Part shown: one piece after another, positions 1 to 7,947 of the stretch
Layout: each line of letters starts with the position of its first letter
How positions within the stretch are numbered: position 1 is the first letter of the stretch
The notes under the pieces: generated by a model
Told to the model about the DNA's origin: nothing
The model's input: only the letters and a program-made list of their open reading frames with translations
Databases searched by the model: none
NCBI GenBank assembly: GCA_037178675.1
Contig: JAYMGJ010000707.1
Span: 1-22,568, forward strand
Reading direction: 5' to 3'
DNA from: Scleroderma bovista
Lineage: Eukaryota > Basidiomycota > Agaricomycetes > Boletales > Sclerodermataceae
Length of the DNA stretch: 22,568 nucleotides
Program-made: the position numbers and the translations under genes

Positions 1-2
1 AT

Positions 3-690
3 GCACCTAGTGCTACCACCGGAGCCTCACCATTCTTCGCCAATAAAGGTTATCATCCCAACATCTCCGTCTACCCAGAACGCGATATGACCTCTGCACG
101 GGCTCGTGATTACGCGGTCAACCTCGAGTCGCTGCATCAATATCTTCGAGAAGAAATGGCCAACGCACAACTTCGCTACCAAGGTCCGGCTGATGCCAAA
201 CGTACTCCGGCACCGGACTTCAAAGTAGGCGACCAAGTATACGTCAAAGCCAAATACTTCCGGTCTACTCGACCATCTAAAAAGCTATCAGAGAAGAACC
301 TGGGGCCCTACTCTATCATCGCGCAAGTAGGCTCCCTCTCTTTTACGCTCCGTCTTCCAGATTCCATGCGCGCCGTTCATCCCGTCTTCCATGTCTCCCA
401 ACTCGAACCAGCCATACCCAACACCATACCGGACTGGATACAGCCTCCTCCGCCACCGGTCGAAGTTGATGGTGAACTGGAGTTCGAGATCTCTGAGATC
501 CTCGACTCCAAGGTTGACCGTTGACGAAAATCGTGCAAGCTTTTGTACTTGGTACGTTGGTCCGGTTACGAAGGAACTGACGAAGAAACGTCATGGCTTC
601 TCGCCACTGAACTTGGCAACGCTACGGAACTCTTAGAAGATTACCATGTCCGGTATCCGGACAAACCCAGACCACTTGCGTCCATGTAGT
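3..690 (+). pseudogene. Ty3/gypsy chromovirus pol, 3' end (integrase C-terminus and chromodomain)
   Basis: Open from the window edge in frame 3, so the 5' part of pol lies outside. The first residues (SPFFANKGYHPN) are the conserved block at the end of the gypsy integrase catalytic core. Next come the basic GPY/F-type region (VGDQVYVKAKYF, KLSEKNLGPYSII, HPVFHVSQLEP) and, after an in-frame TGA at 522-524, a chromodomain-like segment (LYLVRWSGYEGTDEETSWL) ending at TAG 688-690. A chromodomain behind integrase defines chromoviruses and is thought to steer insertion to marked chromatin. The TGA sits between two Arg codons (CGT TGA CGA), so it probably arose from CGA; it would remove the chromodomain. 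Integrase would act in the nucleus on the element's cDNA. The polypurine tract and LTR follow 1.4 kb downstream, and an antisense gene fills the gap. Family call is solid; whether any full-length copy is active cannot be judged here. Confidence 0.9.
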
Positions 691-860
691 ATTACTCTCG
701 CCTCCGTTCTCTTATCTGTTTCTCTTGTCTGTTTTTCCCTGTCTGTTTCACTCTGTCTCTGTAATATCACTCACTCTCAAATCCAGCCACTTTTCTCTAT
801 AAACAAAAAAAGTAAAACTAAATTACATTTTCTATTTACAAGGAGTCCGGACTGGACCAC

Positions 861-1921
861 CTACTCTGGCACACCGCTGCCAGGGTTCTCCTGCTCCTCA
901 TGGAGCCCCTGGACTTCTTGTTCGATCTCCTCCGGGTCGACCTCCGCCTCGCTGTCCTCCTCGTCCTCGTCCTCATCCCAGGGTGCTGTAAAGAAACGAC
1001 ACTCCTCGAGAAAAGTCTCGAGGCCGGCCGTCAGCCGCTCGTTTCCCCTCGCCACCGAGCGAGTGGCGTCTGCGACCCGGCGCATCTGCCCGGTCATCTC
1101 CTCGACGGCCCCGGTCAACCGGTCCAGTCGTTCCAGGAACGGCCCAGGGTCAAACCCGGACCGTTTCCCAGACGGCCCCGGTACTTCGACGATGTCATCG
1201 TCGTCGGCAACCTTCGCCGCCGTCTTCTTCTTCTTGCGCTTCTTGCCTCCTCGCGGTGACGTCGCCACCTCCTTCTCCTTCGCTTTGCCCTTCCCCTTAT
1301 CCCCTACCGGACCCAGACCACCCACCTCCGGCCACTCACACCGCTCCTTGAGCCCTGCGCATTTCATGCACGCGCGCTGCTTGGGTTTTTCCGGGTCTCG
1401 TTCGCACTTGGCCTTGTGCTTCGCACAGCGAATGCACCTGCCAAAAAATTAATAAAGTAACAAGGGAATAAAATTAAAAAGAAAAAAAATACTTACTGGA
1501 CATTGTCGCTCCGGTCTCCACTCGGACCCGCCTCCGGCTCTTCCCTCGCTCTCTTCTTCGACGCCTCCTGCGCCATCGCTCTCTGCCTCGCTGCAACCTC
1601 TGCAGCCCTCCACTGCACCTCCACCCTGTCCTTCTCCGCCTGCTCTCTCGCTTTCTGCTCCGCCTCCGCCTTGGCACGCTCTGCCTCCTCGCGAGCCCTT
1701 GCCTCCGCCTCTTCGCGCGCTCGCCTCTCCGCCTCCTCCCTACGTTGCCTCTCCTCCCTCTTCACTTGCTTGCGACGACGGCGCTCCTTCGCTTTGGCGT
1801 CGAGAACTTCGGATTCGTCCTCGCTACCGGACTGTAATTCCGGTGTTGAGGCCTTCGTCCAATCCCTGGACTCAGTGGCAACAGGGGCGACGGGGCTGGT
1901 GGACTTAGCAGTGGCCGACAT
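861..1921 (-). CDS. Antisense two-exon gene inside the gypsy element: coiled-coil protein with Zn(II)2Cys6-like cluster
   Basis: Lies opposite to pol, between the pol stop and the 3' LTR. Exon 1 is 1497-1921 and exon 2 is 861-1437, joined by a 59-bp intron (1438-1496) with GTAAGT donor and a T-rich GGCAG acceptor. The joined frame is about 333 codons with no internal stop. I place the start at 1921 (MSATAKST); an in-frame ATG at 2002 is possible but lies upstream of the TATA-like box. Residues ~50-120 are a long Lys/Arg/Glu/Ala helix with coiled-coil character. The splice junction completes a cysteine cluster with spacing C-x2-C-x6-C-x12-C-x2-C-x6-C (QCIRCAKHKAKC...ACMKCAGLKERC), which fits the fungal binuclear zinc cluster of DNA-binding regulators. 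Then follow a basic run (GGKKRKKKKT, possible nuclear signal), an acidic stretch (DDDDIVEVPG), a second helix and an acidic tail ending GSGVPE. Seen: frame, splice signals, cysteines. Inferred: nuclear nucleic-acid binding. No function is known to me. Confidence 0.75.
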
Positions 1922-1972
1922 GTTAGGATCACGGGAAGAAAACTGGGGGTAACAAGCAAAACCGGTTTGATC

Positions 1973-1978
1973 TTTATA
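1973..1978 (-). promoter_or_regulatory. TATA-like box for the antisense gene
   Basis: TATAAA on the - strand, about 52 bp upstream of the proposed ATG at 1921. It lies between that gene and the 3' LTR, so the antisense gene may carry its own promoter. Inference from position and sequence only. Confidence 0.45.
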
Positions 1979-2073
1979 GATCCAAATTTCGTACTCAGAC
2001 AATCACTCCGGACTCCGCATTGTTCTAGGCAACCACACGACAGCCTCATTGGGGCCTCATGGGTTCGGCCCCT

Positions 2074-2086
2074 AAAAGGGGGATAC
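2074..2086 (+). other. Gypsy polypurine tract
   Basis: The purine-rich run AAAAGGGGGATAC directly abuts the TG that opens the 3' LTR. In LTR retrotransposons this RNase H-resistant tract primes plus-strand DNA synthesis. Position and composition are as expected. Confidence 0.7.
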
Positions 2087-2690
2087 TGTTACGACCATGC
2101 CCAACTCCGGGTCTTATCCGGTCACTCCGGTCACATCGCAGCTCCACAGCTCAACTCCGGTCGCTCAACACTTACTCCGGTCACGCTCGCGCAGATATGC
2201 CTCCGTTAAGTACGACCCTTGGTCTATACTCCATTCGCTCTTACTACACCTCGCCGTCCACCCTGCCTTGACGTGAGTTCTCCATGAACTCGATATATCC
2301 TATACCTTGTAGCTTTTTCACCGGACCTGATTTATTTTACCCGGTCCTGACTTTATTTTCACCGGACCTGACCTAGTCCTAACTCCGGTCGTCCCTTGTC
2401 TGCTATTAGGTTGTTTACTTGTCACCGTATGTACTCGACCCTAGTTTCTACTTAGTATAAGTACCCTCTAGTTTACCTTGTATACCTCAGTCTGAAATCA
2501 TCTAAGTTACTACTCCTGTCCCCTTGTCTGTCTCTGTCTCCATCTCCACCTGACCGGAACCTACGCAAGGGATCAACGCTCGTTGTCCTTGTTGTTGAAT
2601 CCAATCGGTTGCAACTCCGGCCTGGGCTAACCTCTGCCCAAACCTCTGACCTCTGCCCTCGTCTGTTTTCATCTGGACTTGACCGGACTT
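2087..2690 (+). repeat. Gypsy 3' LTR (3' limit uncertain)
   Basis: Begins TGTTACGACCATG right after the polypurine tract. It contains repeated ACTCCGG motifs and a TATA-like stretch at 2453-2463. I could not find a clean CA end or a target duplication, because the 5' LTR is outside the window. The end given is where the ACTCCGG orientation stops and CCGGAGT begins; the true LTR may end earlier, for example around 2608. Confidence 0.55.
2453..2463 (+). promoter_or_regulatory. TATA-like box in gypsy LTR
   Basis: The sequence TAGTATAAGTA is the best core-promoter candidate in the LTR and lies about 370 bp from its start. Supported by sequence only. Confidence 0.35.
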
Positions 2691-2734
2691 CCTACCGGAG
2701 TAGACCCGGACTTGACATGGGCACAGAAGGCAAC

Positions 2735-3095
2735 TGGAGTTAGCACACAGGGCACAGGAGGTGACCGGAGTTAGTGTGCAACCACAGGAGTTGACTGGAG
2801 TTAGTGCGCAGCCACAGGAGATGACAAGAGTTGGTGCACTGGGCACAGAAGGCAACTAGTAAAGGTAGTATGCAGGTCACAGGAGGTGACCGGAGTTAGT
2901 GCACAACCAGGAGTTGACCGGAGTTAGTGCGCAGCCACAGGGAGTGACCGGAGCTGGTGCACAACTACAGGAGTCGACCAGAGTTAGTGCGCAGCCACAG
3001 GGAGTGACCGGAGTTAGTGCACAGGCACCAAAGGTGACCGGAGTTGGTGTGCAACCACAAGACACAACCGGAGTTAGTGTGTGGTGCACAAGAGA
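2735..3095. repeat. 30-bp minisatellite, about 11 copies
   Basis: Tandem units close to GACCGGAGTTAGTGCGCAGC plus CACAGGAGTT, mostly exactly 30 bp with a few of 28-34 bp and scattered substitutions. Because 30 is a multiple of three, a + strand frame stays open through it and reads as a ten-residue repeat (like GVSAQPQGVT). I see no sign that it is a real protein. Confidence 0.8.
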
Positions 3096-3479
3096 TGACT
3101 GGACAAGGTCTAGATACCACAGACAAAAGTGTCAAGGGTGCAAAGAGCGACTGGAAAGGACAGACACAAAGGACAGACAGAAGGACAGACACAAGACTGT
3201 CAAGAGCAAAGGTAGGGAGCAAAGACTAGTGGATGGCCTGCTGCATAGGTCCAGAGTTGGCTGGAGTTTCCACAGAGCGGAAAGAGTTCCGAGTGCAAGA
3301 AGTGACATTTTGACTAGAGGAAGCCCAAGTGAACAGTAGGGCGACCGGGGTTTTGAGCTAAAACATCGGAGTTGGTTATAGAGTGTTCCAAAGCACTGCG
3401 GAGTACTTCCAGTGGAGTTGGGAAGCCGGAGTGGACCAAGATGCCGGAGTACCAAGGTGTTAGACACCCGAGTAGCTGC

Positions 3480-3960
3480 AGAGAGACAGGATATGGTGTC
3501 TGAGATTGCTGAAAGCAGTGAGGTGGACGAGGACAGCAGATACAATGCCTAGAGATGGCTACAGAGCGTAGACAGTGATTTCCGGATAGAGCGGGAAGCC
3601 GGAAATTCAAAAGTCCGGAGTAGCCAAGAGTCTTGGTAGACAAAAGGAGGCAAGAGGCAGGCAGAGGCAACAGACACGATGCCAAAGAATGGCTGCAGAG
3701 TGCGGACAAGGTTTCCAGGTGGAGCGAAGAGTTTCCAAGTCCCGGAGAAGGGACAACAAGCCGGAAAACCAAAAGTCCAGAGTTGATGAGGGTCAGAGCA
3801 GCCAAAGGAAGGCAAAGGTAGGTGCAGGCAGCAGAGCTGGTGACAAGCCAAGGCAACAGAGTGTAGACAAATACTTCCGAGTCAGCCAGAGAGTTTCCGA
3901 GTCCAAAGAAAGGACAAGAGGGCGGAAATTCAAAAGTCTGGACCAAACAAGGGTTTGTAA
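3480..3960. repeat. Diverged ~161-bp tandem repeat, three copies
   Basis: The block GGAAATTCAAAAGTC and its surroundings recur at ~3602, ~3764 and ~3925, a period of 161-162 bp. Shared words around it include GAGTTTCC, CAGAGC and GGACAA. A weaker fourth copy may precede 3480. Non-coding. Confidence 0.55.
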
Positions 3961-5535
3961 AGCTGGAGTAAGATAGGGGTGGCCGGAGTTGATGCCCTAA
4001 AGAAGAGCAGTCATTGGAAATAAAGTACGAAGGACTTAGAGCAAAGTCCAGGAGTAGTTGCCAGTCAATGCGGGTGACCGGAGATGGTCAGAGCGGAAAG
4101 TCCAGGTAGGACAAGTCAGAGAGCGCGATGCTCAGGAGTACAGTGGCCAAGGTTGGCCGGACATGAGAGGACATGAGTGGACATGAGTGACAGACAAAGA
4201 GTGTGGGTTTATGCATACTGTCGGAGACAGTAAGTTCAGAGCCATGGCGGATGAATTTGCACGAGTTTTGGTGAGATCAAATCTACTGTCAAGACCGGTT
4301 CTCCTCGATGATCTTACTAGGAGGTCCAGAGGTGCAGGGAACTAATGAGGAGGTAAGTCCAGACACTAGTAGGTGCTAGTTAGTGCGGAGAGTCAAGTCC
4401 GGGTCAAACGAACGAAGTCCGGGCACTAGAGGAGCACAGGGAGTAAGTCCGGGTTTTTGCGGAGTAAGTCCGGACCGCGGGACAGTGGTCTGGAGTTGAG
4501 CACAGCTTGTCTGGAGCGAAGGACATCCCAGAGGTGGGATAAGTCCTGAGAGGTCTAGCATCGAGTCTGGGACAGAGGTGGCTTTTGCCCTCGTGCAAGT
4601 AGGAGACTTGCTAGGATCGGACATAGGACCAAGGGGACGAGATAGGACGGAGGCCGGAGTTGGCTGGAGTTCAGGAGTTCAGATGAACAGATGGATTAGG
4701 AGAGCATAATGGGTAGTACAGAGTGGGGAGTATCTTAGTCGAGATTTGATCTAAGGATCTACTAGGCCGGAGTACGGTAGTTTATATAGTAAAGAGACTA
4801 GAGGTGAGTATATACGGTGACAAGTAAACACCCTAGTTGGGACAAGGGATGGAGCAGAAGCAGACAGCAAAATAAACCAGGGACAGGAAAACAAACCAGG
4901 GACAGGAAAATAAACTGGAGCGGAAGCAGACACGGGGAACTAGAGTTACAGGGACGACGGAGGAAAAGCAGGGACAAGGGAACTAGGTCGGAAGAGGACA
5001 GGTAAGGGTCAGAGGTGGACTTAACTAATGTTAAGTCCGGAACGATGTCCAGGACCGGAGGAAGTGCACGACCAGAGGAAGTGCAAGAGCGGAGGGAGTG
5101 TATGAGCGGAGGGAGTGTGCAAGTGGAGGAAGGGCGGAGTATCCGGAGGAAGGTCTGGAGTTGGACATGGAAATGACCTAAGCCTTTGGTGGACCTGACA
5201 GAGGAAGTGGAGCAGGAGCAGGAGCAGAACTGAGCCGGAGTTGGATGTACCAGCTGGAGTTGGGCTACATCGCAGACAAGGCTAAGGGAGTGGCTGGACT
5301 GAAACCGGAGTAGCGACTAGTGGTAGGTACAGGTCCGACACGGAGGAGTTAGACCATGGATCTGTCTGTAGGAAGACAGGGGTTAGTCCTGAGGCGGAGA
5401 TGGACATAGTGACCGGAGTTGAGCTGGAGTGCAGCTATAGGGCTGGAGATGGCCGGACTAGATCCGGAGTTGCATCTATGCCTAAGGAGAGGTCAGGCGG
5501 GCCATGGTTAGACCGGAGTTGCGACTGGGAAAAGT

Positions 5536-5718
5536 ATGGATATGACACCACTGCACAGAGAATACCACGATAAGCTTATCTATATGGGCTATAAAAAGCT
5601 AACTGAATCAGAAAAGACAAGCATCAGGTTGCTAAATGGAAGACAACTATATGACATTGTAGATTTTCCATTATATGATATAAGTGTTGGACAACAATGC
5701 AGACCTACTACAAACTGA
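5536..5718 (+). other. Small AT-rich open frame, unidentified
   Basis: A 60-codon frame beginning MDMTPLHREYHDKL in the short AT-rich stretch between the CCGGAGT tract and the copia element. Composition changes sharply from the left side. A neighbouring frame (starting around QTYYKLRRLHED) stays open to the copia target site and continues past the element at 14064, so this may be a remnant of a gene or transposon that copia split. No family recognised. Confidence 0.2.
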
Positions 5719-5768
5719 GAAGGCTGCATGAAGATTGCAGCATCCTCGGAAGATCAATCATACCATGC

Positions 5769-5773
5769 CAAAC
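5769..5773. repeat. Copia target-site duplication, left
   Basis: CAAAC immediately before the LTR start at 5774; identical to 14059-14063. Confidence 0.9.
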
Positions 5774-6054
5774 TGTTAAAGCAATACCTATATACATAGA
5801 GGAACTGCTACTCCAACTCACCTGTTGGGTGGAGTGCACAACCTGAGATGGTAGCGGTAGATGGTTAAGAGCTGTTATATTATATAAGCGATGAACACTG
5901 TTTATATACAACAAACATTGTGATGTGTGACTGTGACGTGTGACATGTAACATCTACTCTAAAGAGGACTATTACTAAGTCTACACTAATATGGGTTGCA
6001 GTCTTGTGCACACTTCGTCAACGGTTTACGCCGGGTGCATGTGCGACTTCAACA
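5774..6054 (-). repeat. Copia 3' LTR
   Basis: 281 bp. On the - strand it starts TGTTGAAGTCGC and ends GCTTTAACA. It matches 13771-14058 over its full length except for a 7-bp gap near 5930 and about 17 substitutions. Confidence 0.95.
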
Positions 6055-6066
6055 CTCCCCCTCGCT
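6055..6066 (-). other. Copia polypurine tract
   Basis: AGCGAGGGGGAG on the - strand lies directly before the TG of the 3' LTR, the place where plus-strand synthesis is primed. Confidence 0.85.
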
Positions 6067-6100
6067 GTGCTGCATGTAGAGCACTTCAGCGAATAAGGCG

Positions 6101-6378
6101 CTAGATGCTGCCAGAGGGAAACTGTAAGCCTAGTTGAGCTCTGAACTTCGTGAATTTCTTGTGTGGTAAGTTCTTGGTGAGCAGATCGGCGGGATTCTCA
6201 GCACCATCAATGAAGAATAGTTCCACGTTACCTTTCGCGACTGACTCGCGGATTCTGTGGTAGTGGATGTCAATGTGCTTGGAGCGAGGCTCCGTTACAG
6301 GGTTGGATGCCATGAATATGGACCCCTGATTATCACCGCAAATCAGGATAGCTTTCAGCTTATAGCCGAGCTCACCGA
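6101..6378 (-). pseudogene. Copia RNase H, distal part (severed by insertion)
   Basis: Continues the pol frame that breaks off at 8480. The - strand reads GELGYKLKAILICGDNQGS, then SKHIDIHYHRIRE and ADLLTKNLPHKKF, the standard end of copia RNase H, finishing at a stop at 6101-6103. The 34 bp up to the polypurine tract are non-coding. An ATG-initiated frame from 6472 reads out of the inserted element into this piece, but that is incidental. The join SLLG/ELGY across the insertion fits the family, which fixes the insertion point. Confidence 0.9.
6375..6378. repeat. Target duplication of copy A, left (CCGA)
   Basis: CCGA before the TG at 6379 is repeated at 8480-8483 after the CA at 8479. Four bases is short; the shared block can be read as CACCGA with a different element end. 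Confidence 0.6.
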
Positions 6379-6934
6379 TGTGAGTCAAAGTGTGGATTTG
6401 GGTCGGAGTAATAACCCAAACACAACACCAACAAAGGACTACGAAAAAGTGCGAGTGGTAGTTTACCTCCACGGTGTCCAGAGAGGATGTGCTGAGGAGG
6501 GGGGAAGGGGATCTACACCAACAGGGTGATGCAGACAGTGATGCAGGATACTCCTGGGGTACAGGGGTAATAGAAGATGAAGGGGATAGGGGTCTGGACT
6601 CTTCCTAAAGCCTAGGAAGTGTCAAAGCGGGGATTGGGTAGACTGAGACTGAAACAGCGATACTACACCTAGAGATTGGTGCAGCAAAGGGGCAGGGATG
6701 CCTCTGATGTCCAGAGGCGAGGAAGATTGACTGTTATGAAGCCTAGACTCCGCTTGAGCCTAGTATAAAGAATAGATCTTGAATAACTTGGATAAACTTG
6801 ACAATATTGAGCCTTTAGACCTTCACTGAAGCCTACAAGGACTCAAAGACTGAAGGGATACTGATTGAGAGAGTCTGAGAGAGGGATAATTTCGTGCAAT
6901 TGGGTCCTTTTTCACTGGGCTGAGCCCAGGGGTT

Positions 6935-6945
6935 TAAATACATGG
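6935..6945 (-). promoter_or_regulatory. TATA-like box in copy A
   Basis: GTATTTAAACC on the - strand, where a core promoter would be expected if the element is a long LTR read on that strand. A GGGCTCAGCCC inverted repeat follows just downstream. Confidence 0.3.
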
Positions 6946-7686
6946 GGGGGCACAGCATTAAAGTACAAAAAGAGAAGGGAGTAAGCAGAATTTGTCAAGG
7001 ATTGGTAAGGGATTGGTAAGAGCTTTGTAAGGGGTTTGTAAGCGATCAGTAAGCAAGGGATAAGCAGGAATGAGTAAGCATAGGAAGCATGAATAAGCTG
7101 CTGAGTAAAGGAATGAGTAAGCTGCATGACAAGATTGATTGGTAAGGGAGTGAGTCATCAGCTGAGTAATATACCAAAAATGCAAAAGGGATAGAGTAAT
7201 ACTGATGACAAGAGAGCATCAGTAAGCAAGGGATGAGTCACTGCACAGCAGAAGGAGTCATTGATGCACAGCCTAAGAAGTTTGATGGGGGGCTGTGTAC
7301 CATCAGGAATTTGATGGGACAACAATGGGGAAGATCTGGGATTAATAGGGGGATTGATCCGAGACAAAACAGCCACAAGAAGGGTACCAGGGTCCAGAGG
7401 TCTTTTTGGGGGGTCAGCATACACTAAAGTATAGTGCATGTGTTCTAGCGCCGCTGAAGCGCAACCATGGGCTCCCTTGACGAGCTCTCTTCTGGGAAAG
7501 AACGAGAGAGGGTTCTTCTTCCTAATAGCACTATAAAGTGGGGGGGAATAACTGTCATGGTGCTGGGGGACGTCGTCTGAAAGTAGGGAAGCGGATAGAG
7601 TATTGAATTCGACGCATCCAGGGAAGTGAGACGAACGACAGAGGAAGATGGACATGGCAAGTATCTGGGAGGAAGGGACCATAGGC

Positions 7687-7947
7687 TCAGGGCTCAGGGG
7701 ACACAGAGACGACCAGAGAAGACTTCTCAAGCTTGACAATAGACCTAAGATGACCAAAGTACGTCCTTGATGCAGGACTGACGAGGAGAACGCGCTGACC
7801 GAGAACGAGAGGGACTGAGGGAGCAGGCTGGGAAGATATGTGCCAGGCAGTGCACGGGAACTCTGGGAGAGGCTGTCCTAAGAGCAGGACATAGTGGAGA
7901 TCTGCAGCAATAGCGGAGAAATGATCCAGAGAAAATACGGACTCCAT
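7687..7947 (-). other. 86-codon open frame inside copy A
   Basis: Starts MESVFSLDHFSAI and ends VVSVSPEP; in-frame sequence past the stop stays open for about 40 more codons. Codon use is not obviously random (LGQRVLLVSPASRTYFGHL), but I recognise no domain. Copy B is cut by the window edge before the matching region, so conservation cannot be tested here. Could be a chance frame in a long LTR. Confidence 0.25.

Larger units (their letters stand above)
2690..5525. repeat. CCGGAGT-rich non-coding repeat tract
   Basis: About 2.8 kb with no convincing gene. CCGGAGT or a close variant occurs around 20 times, all in the same orientation (for example near 2776, 2892, 2920, 3009, 3040, 3070, 3432, 3984, 4656, 5235, 5413, 5515). 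To the left, within the gypsy LTR, the same word occurs only as its complement ACTCCGG. A 15-bp match (AGCTCAACTCCGGTC) links the complement of ~5412-5426 to the LTR at ~2148-2162, so the tract may be inverted, expanded LTR-related sequence. It holds a minisatellite and a ~161-bp repeat, listed separately. Reading frames here are short, low-complexity and unlike known proteins. Confidence 0.6.

Noticed and set aside
646..1452. 268-codon + strand frame rich in Ser and Pro
   Set aside because: It is the shadow of the antisense gene; its composition (Ser/Arg runs) mirrors the Glu/Lys/Ala helix on the other strand.
1503..1952. 149-codon + strand frame opposite exon 1 of the antisense gene
   Set aside because: Mirror of the coiled-coil exon; low-complexity Ser/Ala/Leu with no family resemblance.
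2735..3095. CRISPR-like array of short repeats
   Set aside because: Units are directly adjacent without unique spacers, diverged, and the context is a fungal genome.
2899..3339. 146-codon + strand frame with ten-residue repeats
   Set aside because: A by-product of the 30-bp minisatellite keeping frame; the rest is unstructured and unlike any gene.
3314..3946. 210-codon - strand frame
   Set aside because: Lies in the 161-bp repeat tract; Leu/Ser/Pro-rich low complexity, with no start context or domain.
7158..7757. 199-codon - strand frame inside copy A
   Set aside because: Overlaps the other candidate frame, no recognisable motif, composition like the surrounding non-coding LTR sequence.
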